From: Virgibacillus phasianinus
Lineage (GTDB): Bacteria; Bacillota; Bacilli; Bacillales; Amphibacillaceae
Assembly (NCBI RefSeq): GCF_002216775.1
Contig: NZ_CP022315.1
Span: forward strand, 2,542,001-2,606,000
Length of the DNA: 64,000 bases
Reading direction: 5' to 3'
Shown: positions 1 to 8,743 of the stretch, one piece after another
Numbering within the stretch: position 1 is the stretch's first letter
How the letters are laid out: each line of letters starts with the position of its first letter
Notes under the pieces: generated by a model
Told to the model about the DNA's origin: nothing
Seen by the model: only the letters and a program-made list of their open reading frames with translations
The model's database searches: none
Position numbers and translations under genes: made by a program

Positions 1-756
1 GGCGAAAACCTAATTGATTATGGGACTTATACTTTGTCCAAAACAGAAAAACTCAAATATTCACTTATAGCCGCAGCTGTTATTTTTGTTGTTGGATTAA
101 TATTCTATGATAATTATATTGTATCTGGTATTTTGGCTTGTTTGGGAATATTTTATCCTAAATTTAAACGGAAAGATCTTATGAAAAAACGAAAAGATGA
201 ACTGTCATTGCAGTTTAAGGAGGCCATTAGTTCATTAGCTTCTTCTTTAGCAGCCGGTCAGTCGATTGAAAATGCCTTCCGAGTGGTTTTGAAAGATCTA
301 AAACTTCTTTATCCCGACGAAGAAACGTACATTGTTAAAGAGTTTAACCTAATTAATCGTAGAGTTGAAAATGGTGAAATAATTGAACGTGCAATTGATG
401 ACTTTGCAAAGCGTTCGGACATCGATGATATTCGAAATTTTTCTGATGTTTTTATCACCTGTAAACGAACCGGCGGCGACCTTGTGGAGGTTATTAAACG
501 AACAGCAGACATTATTACAGACAAAATAGAAATACAACAGGACATAAGAGTGCTAATTTCCCAAAAGAAATTCGAATCTAAGATAATGGCAGTAGCACCG
601 TTAGGTATTACTTTTTTTCTAAAAGTTTCATCACCGGAATTTGTTGCTCCATTGTATCAATTCGGAACATTTGGACCGGTTGTTATGACTGTTGCACTTA
701 TATGCATAATTTGTGGCCTTTTAATAAGCATGAAAATAATGAACATAGAAGTGTAG
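1..756 (+). CDS. tadB: TadB-like type II secretion F-domain membrane protein (5' partial)
   Basis: Inner-membrane platform protein of a Tad/Flp pilus machine. The frame is open from base 1. A TTG at 34 could serve as a start, but the in-frame codons before it carry protein-like sequence and no stop, so I think the true start lies left of the window. What is visible: an N-terminal hydrophobic pair (about bases 60-165), a soluble helical T2SSF domain with the segment LASSLAAGQSIENAF, and a C-terminal hydrophobic pair. The tadC-like gene follows 13 bases later. The motor ATPase (TadA) expected beside it is not in the window and is probably just upstream. Family assignment is firm; naming it TadB rather than TadC rests on gene order. 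Confidence 0.8.
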   Translation, partial: GENLIDYGTYTLSKTEKLKYSLIAAAVIFVVGLIFYDNYIVSGILACLGIFYPKFKRKDLMKKRKDELSLQFKEAISSLASSLAAGQSIENAFRVVLKDLKLLYPDEETYIVKEFNLINRRVENGEIIERAIDDFAKRSDIDDIRNFSDVFITCKRTGGDLVEVIKRTADIITDKIEIQQDIRVLISQKKFESKIMAVAPLGITFFLKVSSPEFVAPLYQFGTFGPVVMTVALICIICGLLISMKIMNIEV

Positions 757-769
757 AGGGGAAAATTCT

Positions 770-1636
770 ATGATATTAAAAATTATTTTAGTGGTGATCC
801 TTTTGGTTGTTGCAGTCACTAATTTAAAGAATAAAAAGGTTTACGATACATTTATCTCGACTTATAAGGAAGACATTACCTTGCCAATAATCGCGCCATA
901 TTCGTTTGCCATTATTGATAAATTCAATTTGTATCGGCGTATGCCTAAATTAATAAATACGATTCATCAAAAGATGATAATTTTAAGGGGGAGCAAGCTG
1001 TCCGGTGATTATACCAAAATTTACTTAGGGAAAATAATTACATCTATCACTTTAGTAATTTTTTTCAGTGTTGTCTTTATTGTGCTAGACGGTGGGGACT
1101 ATAGTAAACTATTGTATGGTTTCATTTTCACAGTCATAATTGGTTTTTACCTAGTGAAAGACCTAGACAAAAAGGTAAAGCAGCGCAAGGATTCTATGAT
1201 AATTGAACTTCCTGAATTTGTTAATAAAGTAATTCTTTTAGTAAATGCTGGTGAAACCGTTCAGGGGGCTATAAAAAAATGTGTCGATCAAAATAAAGCT
1301 AACATTTATGATTCACCGTTGTACTTCGAATTAAATGAAGCAGTGAATAAAATGTCTGCTAATACATCCTTTCAGGAGGTGATGAAAGACCTAAACTACA
1401 GGTGTGGTATTCAGGAAGTTTCCATCTTTACAACTACAGTTATGATGAATCACCGAAAAGGTGGGGCTCTATTGGTACAGTCACTAAAAGAGCTATCAGT
1501 ATCGTTATGGGAAAAGCGAAAAACCGTAACTCGGATTAAAGGGGAAGAAGCCTCATCTAAATTAGTATTTCCAATTATATTTATTTTTGGAGCTGTTTTA
1601 ATAATTGTTATTTATCCAGCTTTAGCTATATTTTAA
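770..1636 (+). CDS. tadC: TadC-like type II secretion F-domain membrane protein
   Basis: Second F-type platform protein of the Tad pilus assembly complex, 288 residues, starting at an ATG preceded by a GAGGGG ribosome site. It has an N-terminal membrane anchor, a hydrophobic pair near residues 85-125, a T2SSF domain with the segment VNKVILLVNAGETVQGAI, and a C-terminal membrane helix. It lies between tadB and a tiny pilin gene in one transcription unit. Tad systems normally carry two such paralogues, which likely form the membrane core that the ATPase acts on. It could be TadB and the upstream gene TadC; the pair is clear, the naming less so. Confidence 0.8.
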   Translation: MILKIILVVILLVVAVTNLKNKKVYDTFISTYKEDITLPIIAPYSFAIIDKFNLYRRMPKLINTIHQKMIILRGSKLSGDYTKIYLGKIITSITLVIFFSVVFIVLDGGDYSKLLYGFIFTVIIGFYLVKDLDKKVKQRKDSMIIELPEFVNKVILLVNAGETVQGAIKKCVDQNKANIYDSPLYFELNEAVNKMSANTSFQEVMKDLNYRCGIQEVSIFTTTVMMNHRKGGALLVQSLKELSVSLWEKRKTVTRIKGEEASSKLVFPIIFIFGAVLIIVIYPALAIF

Positions 1637-1653
1637 AAAAGGAGAGATTTTTA

Positions 1654-1833
1654 ATGGATCAATTTTCAAATTTTATGAAAGATTTCTGGAATGACGAGGA
1701 GGGATTGGAAACAATTGAAATACTGTTAATTTTGGCAGTGTTAATTTCCATTGCACTTCTATTCAAGGACCGAATCACAAGTTGGGCAAATAAATTATTT
1801 GACCAGGTTGATAAGCAGCTTCCTGGCAGCTAA
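1654..1833 (+). CDS. flp: Flp1-like type IVb pilin, 59 residues
   Basis: Small pilin subunit, probably the main structural protein of the appendage. A GGAGAG ribosome site lies just before the ATG. The peptide has a short charged N-terminus (MDQFSNFMKDFWNDEEG), then LETIEILLILAVLISIALLF, the hydrophobic assembly helix of type IVb pilins with a glutamate close after a glycine. It ends in an amphipathic tail with no further domain. The predicted processing point is after the glycine, by the prepilin peptidase encoded at 6765-7295. It sits between the platform genes and the first TadE-like gene, the expected place for flp. I would place it in the Flp1-like family of Firmicutes. Confidence 0.82.
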   Translation: MDQFSNFMKDFWNDEEGLETIEILLILAVLISIALLFKDRITSWANKLFDQVDKQLPGS

Positions 1834-1856
1834 CTATTAGAAGGGAAGGAGTACAT

Positions 1857-2492
1857 ATGAAATCCTTTTGTAAAGACGATAGGGGAAGTTTTACAATCGA
1901 AGCATCTTTTGTATTTCCTTCACTCCTGCTCTTTACCTTACTTGGTGTTTTCTTTTGCATTATTATTTTTCAGATAGGTACCGCCAATTACGTCGCGCAA
2001 AAGGCAGCTGCCCAGACTGCGTATGTTTGGGATAATTCTAATAAAGATTTGGAAACAGGTGAATTTGCCAAAAAATATTATGCTGGATTGGATACCGGTG
2101 GCGATGGTCTATACTGGCGCATCACGGATAATGGCATCTTAGGGATATTTGGCATTAGCGGTGGGCTTTTTCCAGGTAAATCACTTTCGGGAGAAAAAAT
2201 AGAGAACGCTGAAGCGGCATACAATGGCTCGATAAGTGTGGAATTAACGTATAATAATAAATTGGTATATAGTGAAGTTGAAGCTGAAGCTTCATCCTCC
2301 TTGTATATTCCTGCATTTGTTACAAAACTCCTTGGTAGCAATGTTGTAAAAGCAAAGTCAACACATGTGGTTACAGAAACTCCTGAATTAATACGTACGT
2401 TTAATTTCGCTAAGTATATGTGGACTAGATTTGGTGCTGGTGGTCCAGCATCAGGATTGTCAATTGGAAGCTTTTTTGGTGGTGCTAAATGA
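1857..2492 (+). CDS. TadE-like pseudopilin
   Basis: A 211-residue minor pilin-like protein. The N-terminus carries a class III signal, DDRGSFTIEASFVFP: glycine at residue 10, then glutamate five positions after the predicted cut, followed by a hydrophobic helix to about residue 40. The rest is an extracytoplasmic domain with no motif I recognise. The ribosome site AAGGAG precedes the ATG by about 6 bases. The stop overlaps the start of the next gene by four bases (ATGA), which suggests translational coupling to the TadG-like protein. In Tad systems TadE/TadF-type proteins are processed by the prepilin peptidase and are needed for assembly. Confidence 0.78.
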   Translation: MKSFCKDDRGSFTIEASFVFPSLLLFTLLGVFFCIIIFQIGTANYVAQKAAAQTAYVWDNSNKDLETGEFAKKYYAGLDTGGDGLYWRITDNGILGIFGISGGLFPGKSLSGEKIENAEAAYNGSISVELTYNNKLVYSEVEAEASSSLYIPAFVTKLLGSNVVKAKSTHVVTETPELIRTFNFAKYMWTRFGAGGPASGLSIGSFFGGAK

Positions 2493-4672
2493 TTAGCCCG
2501 GGCAAGGTGTTGATATTTATGAAAAAGAAATTTAAGCGACTATTTTTTAAAGATAATGGTTCTGTGTCTATATATGCAATCATCATTATCCTGCCAATTT
2601 TTATGCTTAATGCATTATTGATTGACACATTGCGAATTATGTCTGCCGAGCGACAGATTGAAAACGCAATGGACACAGCACTTCGATCCACAATGGCGGA
2701 ATTTGATACTAAGCTTGCAAGTGTAGGTTTGTTTGCATATGGTGGTGAAAGTGCAGATGCAGATTTCAATAGGTTTATTAATAAACAGTTTTATAATTCG
2801 GTTGAATTAAGTGGATATGAAAATTTGTCAAGTCCAGAAATTATAACCGCAAATGCAAATTTTACAAACGAAAGAAATTTAGTCGACTACGATGTTTTTG
2901 AGCATCAAATCCTAGAAAGTATGAAATATCAGGCGCCAGCACAAATAGGTGAGGCATTATTCACACTAGTAGGGTCAAAGAACCTGAATAATATTACGGA
3001 AGAGCAAGTGGAGAATGCAAAAAATGTGTCCGAGAACTATGAGAAAATCCTTGAGTTAACAGAAAAACGCAATGATGAAATTGACAAAGCGGTTAAAGAA
3101 TATAAACATTATAGTGCTGTTTTTAAGGACGACATACCGAATAAGATAATCGGTAATCCGGTTACCGATAATTCAAAAGATAAAAAGATCCCTTCAGGCA
3201 TTAAAACATTTGAAGAATTAATTTTTTATTATGATCGCTATCACAAACTTAAGAAAAAGGAAGAATTAAAAGATGGTGAACAACAAGAAATAGATAACTA
3301 TGAGAAAAATTACAATGAAGATGTTGCATTTTCCTATTATTTAAATGTGATAGCTGGAAAAGAAATAAAAAATGCCCTAGTAGGGAAAGGCGGAAGCTTA
3401 AGTTCACCAGCCAAGAATTCAGCTAAATGGTACAATAAAGAAATTAAAAAAATTCTGGATAAGGGAAAAGGAAAGTCGCTTAAAGCTTTGGAATCACTTT
3501 ATCTAGATAAATCGTTTTTTGAGACAGTTATTAATAATATGGATAAAGTTAATAAAGAATTGGATTTAGCGACTTCGGTACCTATTAGGGAAATTTTAAA
3601 ATCACAAGATCTAACAAATCTAACTATCACTCAATTAATAATGGTGTTTTATGTTGTAATCAAGAAAGAAAAATTTAAAGATCTTGCATTGCTGGTTAAA
3701 GACGCGGTAACTACAAAAACAACTAATATTGTAGATACGCAACTAGTTGCAATAGATGATCAGTTCCTTCTATACGAGGATTCCAAAAAAGAATTGAAAT
3801 CTGAGGAATATGGTGCTGCAAAAAAAGAAGCGAAGACAAGTTTCAGTGACTTACTAAATAGCTTGGGCAGTGCAAGGGAACTTGGTAATGATCAACAAGT
3901 ATACGATGAATTGGAAGGCATTATGGCAAGTTATAATGCTGCAACAAATGGCGGGGGAGATAAAGAAGAGTCTGATCGCTTGCAGTTTATTTCAGATGCA
4001 TTTAACCGTTTTAAAGAATTTGTGAATTTTGTTCATGGATTTCCTGAAGAATTCCGAAATCAATTGTATATTAATGAGTACATATTGGCTAATTATGGAA
4101 CATCACCTCCGTATGAGTTAATTGATGCTGAATCTTATCTATTCAAAAACAAACAAGGCCAATTCATAACGTATGGTTATGGCTCAGCGGGAACAAATTA
4201 CTTTATGTTTATTAAAGATATTGTACTGGTATTGTTTGTGGTGAATTTGATGGAATCTATGGTGAAAGGGGGATTCGCTGGACCAGTTGGATTTCTAAGG
4301 GCAGTTGGTCAAGCGTTTATTTTTACGGGAAAACAGTTGACTAATATCACTACTGGAGACTATGTTTTGGAATGGCAACCATTCAAAATAGCACAAATCG
4401 ATATGACGATGCCAATGTTTTTACGAATATTTATGATGATGCGGTCAACTGGTGAGAGTTATAATCATGAAAAGCTTAGACGTTTGCAGGCAGTAATTAC
4501 AAAAGATACTGGTGTTGATTTAAACAAAGCACCTTCCTACATTGAAGGAAATGTTAAAGGTAAAATAAAATTATGGTTTATCCCTGCATTAACAGAGGTA
4601 ATACCTAATCAATATGGCAATGTAAAGGGTAGTTATTATTATATAAATAAGAAAAAGGTTTATTCATACTAA
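2489..4672 (+). CDS. large TadG-like pilus assembly protein
   Basis: A protein of about 720 residues with a pilin-like N-terminus and a long extracytoplasmic body. Two starts are possible: ATG at 2489, overlapping the previous stop, or ATG at 2519 with CAAGGTG upstream. The N-terminal segment KDNGSVSIYAIIIILPIF resembles TadE/TadG proteins, but a tyrosine replaces the glutamate normally five residues after the cut, so processing is uncertain. The middle is lysine- and glutamate-rich and probably helical or coiled coil. A hydrophobic stretch appears near bases 4200-4330. It lies between tadE and a DUF4352 lipoprotein. TadG proteins often carry a VWA domain; I see none here, although a separate VWA lipoprotein is encoded at 13886. 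Confidence 0.65.
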   Translation: MISPGKVLIFMKKKFKRLFFKDNGSVSIYAIIIILPIFMLNALLIDTLRIMSAERQIENAMDTALRSTMAEFDTKLASVGLFAYGGESADADFNRFINKQFYNSVELSGYENLSSPEIITANANFTNERNLVDYDVFEHQILESMKYQAPAQIGEALFTLVGSKNLNNITEEQVENAKNVSENYEKILELTEKRNDEIDKAVKEYKHYSAVFKDDIPNKIIGNPVTDNSKDKKIPSGIKTFEELIFYYDRYHKLKKKEELKDGEQQEIDNYEKNYNEDVAFSYYLNVIAGKEIKNALVGKGGSLSSPAKNSAKWYNKEIKKILDKGKGKSLKALESLYLDKSFFETVINNMDKVNKELDLATSVPIREILKSQDLTNLTITQLIMVFYVVIKKEKFKDLALLVKDAVTTKTTNIVDTQLVAIDDQFLLYEDSKKELKSEEYGAAKKEAKTSFSDLLNSLGSARELGNDQQVYDELEGIMASYNAATNGGGDKEESDRLQFISDAFNRFKEFVNFVHGFPEEFRNQLYINEYILANYGTSPPYELIDAESYLFKNKQGQFITYGYGSAGTNYFMFIKDIVLVLFVVNLMESMVKGGFAGPVGFLRAVGQAFIFTGKQLTNITTGDYVLEWQPFKIAQIDMTMPMFLRIFMMMRSTGESYNHEKLRRLQAVITKDTGVDLNKAPSYIEGNVKGKIKLWFIPALTEVIPNQYGNVKGSYYYINKKKVYSY

Positions 4673-4688
4673 TTTGGAGGGATACGAA

Positions 4689-5273
4689 ATGAAAAAATTA
4701 TTGATTTTACTTTTTGCGGCATTATTAATTGTTGTAACCGGTTGTAGCGATGATTCCGATGATACTAGCAAAACAAATGATAACAATGAAAAGGCTTCGG
4801 AAACAACTAATAATGATGATAAAAAGGATGAAAAAAAAGAGGATAAAAAAGTTTATCAAATCGGTGAAACTGCTGAAATTACTAGTAGCACATATGAATT
4901 TCCATACGAAGTAACGGTAAACAGTTTTGAATTAACTAAAGATAAGGTTGATGGAGTGTCATTGGATGAAAAAGTATCAGAGGTCGATGAAGAGGATAGA
5001 TTTGCTGTTGTAAACGTGACAATTAAGAACACAAGTGATAGACCGTTTGTGCCAAATGAAAAAATATCTGCACAATTTATTTCGGAGACCCTAGGAGAAC
5101 AAACTGATGATTCCTTTTTTACAAAAAGAAATGAAAAACTTGAACCCGGGCAAGAAATTTCAGGTAATCTAGTTACTGTAATTGGTAATACAAATGATGA
5201 GGTATTCTATATTGTTTATGAGGCAATGTCTGGTGAGGAAACTAAATTTGAGTTGCCCAATCCGGAAAAATAA
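4689..5273 (+). CDS. DUF4352-type lipoprotein, paralogue 1
   Basis: Secreted lipoprotein of 194 residues. I chose the ATG at 4689 because GGAGG lies eight bases before it and the signal peptide then starts with MKKLLILLFAALL; an upstream TTG at 4674 is less likely. The lipobox ends in VVTGC, cysteine at residue 19. An acidic, low-complexity linker follows (many N, D, E, K), then an Ig-like domain beginning YQIGETAEITS, with the conserved phrases VNVTIKNTSDRPFVPN and LEPGQEISG typical of the DUF4352 fold. Three close paralogues are encoded at 5462, 11942 and 12701. Function unknown; its place in a pilus locus suggests a surface or periplasm-equivalent accessory role. Confidence 0.75.
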   Translation: MKKLLILLFAALLIVVTGCSDDSDDTSKTNDNNEKASETTNNDDKKDEKKEDKKVYQIGETAEITSSTYEFPYEVTVNSFELTKDKVDGVSLDEKVSEVDEEDRFAVVNVTIKNTSDRPFVPNEKISAQFISETLGEQTDDSFFTKRNEKLEPGQEISGNLVTVIGNTNDEVFYIVYEAMSGEETKFELPNPEK

Positions 5274-5294
5274 TAATTTCAAAAAATGAATTAC

Positions 5295-5352
5295 CTAAAG
5301 GTAGCTTTGCTACCTTTAGAAAAAGGAAGAGGTTAAATGTTTCTTCCTTTTT
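5295..5352 (+). terminator. double hairpin after first DUF4352 gene
   Basis: Two adjacent stem-loops. The first is a perfect 11-bp stem (5295-5305 with 5309-5319) and the second an 11-bp stem (5320-5330 with 5342-5352) whose right arm ends in a run of T. The second looks like an intrinsic terminator. It may attenuate rather than stop transcription into the next lipoprotein gene. Confidence 0.6.
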
Positions 5353-5461
5353 CTAAGGGCAGCAGGGCATTTGATTTTAATCAGTTCTATAATCACTTAG
5401 ATAGTGTTCTGGTTCCTGATCTTTTGTACTTTATTAAATATTAACATGGAGGGAAACGACT

Positions 5462-6010
5462 TTGAAAAAAATTATAATATTATTTCTTGCAATTGCAGTA
5501 ATTGCTGGATGTAGTGATGATACATCTGACAAAGGAAGTAAAGAAGATTCAAAAGAGGTCTCAAAAGATACAACCATACCGGAAGGCGAAGTATATTCAA
5601 TAAATGAGACTGCTGAAATAACCAATCCAAAGCATGGTTTTACATACGAAGTAACTGTTAACAGTTTTGAATTAACCGATAAATATAAAGATAAAACGAT
5701 GGATGAATTAAAGGTCGAAGGTTTCCCAGATGCAAAACTAGCAGTAGCCAATGTTACGATAAAAAATATAGGCGATCAAGTTTTTAAGCCAAGTCAAATA
5801 AAAAACTTACTTTTAACAGTGGATGGTAATGGTACGGGTAAAATGGATTTATCCCCAAGTTTAAACGTTGAATTAGAACCAGGAAAAGAGATAACAAAGG
5901 ATTTAGTATTTTTTTGTGTAATACCTTCCAGTGAATTATTTCTAGAGTTTGAACGTTACTCGGAATATGAGGCAAAATTTTCATTACCAAATGCTGAGAC
6001 TAATAAGTAA
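5462..6010 (+). CDS. DUF4352-type lipoprotein, paralogue 2
   Basis: Lipoprotein of 182 residues starting at TTG, with GGAGGG upstream. The signal peptide is MKKIIILFLAIAVIAGC (cysteine 17). A short acidic linker leads to an Ig-like domain with the same landmarks as its paralogues (YSINETAEITN, VTVNSFELTD, VANVTIKNIGDQVFKP, LEPGKEITK). It is the most divergent of the four and lacks the SDRPF phrase. It is separated from the first copy by a terminator-like double hairpin, so it may be expressed independently. Function unknown. Confidence 0.72.
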   Translation: MKKIIILFLAIAVIAGCSDDTSDKGSKEDSKEVSKDTTIPEGEVYSINETAEITNPKHGFTYEVTVNSFELTDKYKDKTMDELKVEGFPDAKLAVANVTIKNIGDQVFKPSQIKNLLLTVDGNGTGKMDLSPSLNVELEPGKEITKDLVFFCVIPSSELFLEFERYSEYEAKFSLPNAETNK

Positions 6011-6145
6011 CACCGCGTGAGTAAAAGTATTAAATTTTTTGTGGAGATGAATTGCCGTGATGTGGTTTCACTAAATTTAAGATTCATTAGGATATCATAT
6101 TAGGTTTTAAACCATAGTACAAAAATCATTGAAGGTGTGACTAAT

Positions 6146-6742
6146 ATGAAATTTTATAAAAAGGAAAATGGAAGTATCACTATTGAAGCAGCAATGATTA
6201 TACCGCTGTTCTTAATGTTAATTTTACTGCTTACATCCTTTGTAAAAATTTCGATAGCTGAAATGGCATTGAAGGAATCTGTTAGCGAAACAGCACAAAC
6301 TGTTGCACATTACTCTTATCTAGCCATGGTAGCGCAAAATACTATAAAACAAAAATCAGACGCCTTTGTTGACAGTTTGACAGAAAAAGCAGGGGCTAGT
6401 GTGGGGCTTGAAAACAATGTCATTGCGAATACATTATTAGGCAAGATAGCGGATAGTGGTAAGAAGTTAATCCCAACTTCGGGAAATGTAATGAATGATT
6501 TTTCGAATGGGGTTTACGAAACGGTAGTGAAACAAAAATATAAACAAAAAGTAGGAAGTTCAAGTTTCTTCAACCCCGAGGGCATTACGGTTGTGAATTC
6601 ATCCGTTCCTGAAGGTACAAGCGGAGAGTCAGCATTAGTAAAGGTTGAGGCTGAAAACACGCTTCAATTGATTATACCGTTTTTCCAAAAAGAAATAACA
6701 ATAAAGAAAAAAGCAGTAGAACGCGGCTGGGTTGGTAATTAG
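6146..6742 (+). CDS. TadE-like pseudopilin, second copy
   Basis: A 198-residue pilin-like protein. I prefer the ATG at 6146 (GAAGGTG ribosome site) over the GTG at 6137. The N-terminus reads KKENGSITIEAAMIIPLFLM: glycine, then glutamate at +5, then the hydrophobic helix, a canonical prepilin-peptidase substrate. The rest is an extracytoplasmic helical and beta region without a recognised motif. The prepilin peptidase gene follows within about 20 bases, so processing enzyme and substrate are probably co-expressed. Confidence 0.77.
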   Translation: MKFYKKENGSITIEAAMIIPLFLMLILLLTSFVKISIAEMALKESVSETAQTVAHYSYLAMVAQNTIKQKSDAFVDSLTEKAGASVGLENNVIANTLLGKIADSGKKLIPTSGNVMNDFSNGVYETVVKQKYKQKVGSSSFFNPEGITVVNSSVPEGTSGESALVKVEAENTLQLIIPFFQKEITIKKKAVERGWVGN

Positions 6743-6764
6743 TTAAAAGAAAGGAGTGAAGTAC

Positions 6765-7295
6765 ATGCAAGGGCAATTTATTATTTTGATTATTTTTTTA
6801 TGTATTGTTTTTTACTATGATGTCAGACAGTCGCGTATCCCTAATTGGTTAAATGTTAGTGGTGCTTTAGTTGGACTGTTATATCACCTACTAGTGAATC
6901 AAATTGATGGCTTGTTAAATTCTGTTTTCGGTTTGTTAGCAGGAGGTTTAATACTATTGTTGTTATACTTTTTTAAAGCGATTGGTGCTGGTGATGTTAA
7001 GTTGTTTGCAGCCATTGGTGCAATTTGTGGAGTTTTGTTTACATTATATGCAGTAATGTATTCCATCATTTTTGCAGGAATTATAGGACTTATTATCTTA
7101 TTATTCACGAAGACGTTTTTAATTAATATGACTTTAGCCTTTTTACACATAATGGAATCTATTAAGGACAGGACCTTGACCCCGTTGGATGATTTTAAAA
7201 AGAATGTTTCTAACCGATTTCCATTTATTTATGCGGTAGTACCAGGTGTTTTTACGTCATTTTATTATATGTATATTGCTCAAGGAGGGATTTAG
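6765..7295 (+). CDS. tadV: prepilin peptidase, A24 (TadV/CpaA) family
   Basis: Membrane aspartyl protease that removes the leader from Flp and TadE-like prepilins. ATG at 6765 is chosen because AAAGGAG lies eight bases upstream. The 176-residue protein is almost entirely membrane helices. Both catalytic aspartates are visible: D19 in YYDVRQSRIPNWLN and D77 in GAGDVKLFAAIG, matching the two loops of the A24 family. It lacks the N-terminal methylase domain of PilD-type enzymes, as expected for TadV. Its stop is immediately followed by the GTG start of the FHA gene, so the two are likely coupled. Confidence 0.88.
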   Translation: MQGQFIILIIFLCIVFYYDVRQSRIPNWLNVSGALVGLLYHLLVNQIDGLLNSVFGLLAGGLILLLLYFFKAIGAGDVKLFAAIGAICGVLFTLYAVMYSIIFAGIIGLIILLFTKTFLINMTLAFLHIMESIKDRTLTPLDDFKKNVSNRFPFIYAVVPGVFTSFYYMYIAQGGI

Positions 7296-8738
7296 GTGTC
7301 CAATCAACTTTATAACTTTTATGTAGATTATGCTCAATCAAATGGTTCATATATGAAAATACGAAAAACGAAAGAAAAGGGATTTCAATCAACTGACCTT
7401 CAAGAACTTCAATTAAAAATGATTCAATCCAACACAATCCCACGTTTAGTTCCAATGAATTTTGAAGAAATCAACGGCAAAATTACGGTTATGTACAGCA
7501 TAGATGGATTACGAAAATTAAGGCCACTGTCAAAAGAACGTCCGTTATCCATGCAAGATTATTATTCTTTGTTTATAAATATTATCCAGGCATTACAGGA
7601 CTCGAATAATTATATGCTTGAGGATCAACAATACGTTCTAAACGAAGATTATATTTACGTTGGAAATGGCTATCACCAAGTGTATTTAACTTACCTGCCA
7701 TTGAATGATATTAAGAATAAGCCTTCGTTATATGAAGATTTGAAAAAGCTGCTACTTAATATTGCAGGTGAGGTACAGGGACTGAAGGGTGTCCAGTTTA
7801 AAATGATTCTAAGTTACATAAAAGATCCAGGCTTTAGTTTGCAAGGACTGAAGCAATTGTTAAGCCAGATGCACGAAGCACAAGAAGAAATTAAGGAGGA
7901 AAGCTCTAACCTAGAATCTGATCAAGATGAAGAAACAACTGTAATAAAAAAGGTTAAAAAACTTCCGCCATTGGATAGAAAGATGAAACTTTACTCAGTA
8001 TTGTTTGGTGTCTTAGCTCTAGCAATTGTTTGGAAACTATTTGGCGGTTCCTCGATTACAATTTCAACCGTTTTGAGCGTAGTCGTTATTGCGGCTGTGT
8101 TTATTTATTGGAAAGTTTGGCGGCCTGGAATTGAACCAATTGTTACAGAAAAGGAAGTCAAGGTTAAGAAGAAACAAAGTACAGCGAAACCAGTCCGAAA
8201 GCAAAAAAGTGTATCAGACTCTTCAGAAACGGAAACAGACTCTGTTCATCCACAGGTAGACGTTGACTTTAACAATCACGATGATCTGGAATTAGTAAAA
8301 CAAGCGATAGCACAACATTCAGAGAGTGCTTCGGCTCTACATGTTGATACAACAACTAATGACGTTTCTTCAAATCAGCGTGATCAGACCATGCTGTTGG
8401 ATGAGGAAGAAATCAATACTGGCGGTAAAAGTACAGCATTAAAGAACTATATAATGGTGAAACGAGCAGATGGAGAAGAAAGAATTGACTTAGAGAGTGA
8501 CAACTTTATCATTGGACGCGCCGATAAAGGGACTGATTTTGTAGAAAAGGGCATTGGTATTTCCAGATTACATGTTGAATTTGTAAAGTTGTCAGATACG
8601 TATGGATTAAAGGATTTAGGAGCAAAAAATGGAACATACATTAATGATGAAAAAATTATTCCATATAAGATACATGAATTAAAAGATGAAGATCAAATCC
8701 GAATCGGCAAAACAAATTATACGTATAGGGTGTCGTAA
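7296..8738 (+). CDS. membrane FHA-domain protein with DUF6382-type N-terminus
   Basis: Phosphothreonine-reading protein of 480 residues; GTG start with AAGGAGG upstream. Residues 1 to about 190 match DUF6382, a domain seen in Firmicute Tad loci. Two membrane helices lie around residues 232-275, followed by a basic linker. The C-terminal FHA domain (about 395-478) shows the key motifs FIIGRADKG, GISRLHVEF and LGAKNGTYIND. The N-terminal domain resembles in layout the N-terminus of the EssB-like protein at 10420 (see findings). With the adjacent phosphatase and kinase it forms a phospho-signalling set, likely docking phosphorylated proteins at the pilus base. The partner is inferred, not shown. 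Confidence 0.82.
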   Translation: MSNQLYNFYVDYAQSNGSYMKIRKTKEKGFQSTDLQELQLKMIQSNTIPRLVPMNFEEINGKITVMYSIDGLRKLRPLSKERPLSMQDYYSLFINIIQALQDSNNYMLEDQQYVLNEDYIYVGNGYHQVYLTYLPLNDIKNKPSLYEDLKKLLLNIAGEVQGLKGVQFKMILSYIKDPGFSLQGLKQLLSQMHEAQEEIKEESSNLESDQDEETTVIKKVKKLPPLDRKMKLYSVLFGVLALAIVWKLFGGSSITISTVLSVVVIAAVFIYWKVWRPGIEPIVTEKEVKVKKKQSTAKPVRKQKSVSDSSETETDSVHPQVDVDFNNHDDLELVKQAIAQHSESASALHVDTTTNDVSSNQRDQTMLLDEEEINTGGKSTALKNYIMVKRADGEERIDLESDNFIIGRADKGTDFVEKGIGISRLHVEFVKLSDTYGLKDLGAKNGTYINDEKIIPYKIHELKDEDQIRIGKTNYTYRVS

Positions 8739-8743
8739 TAATA

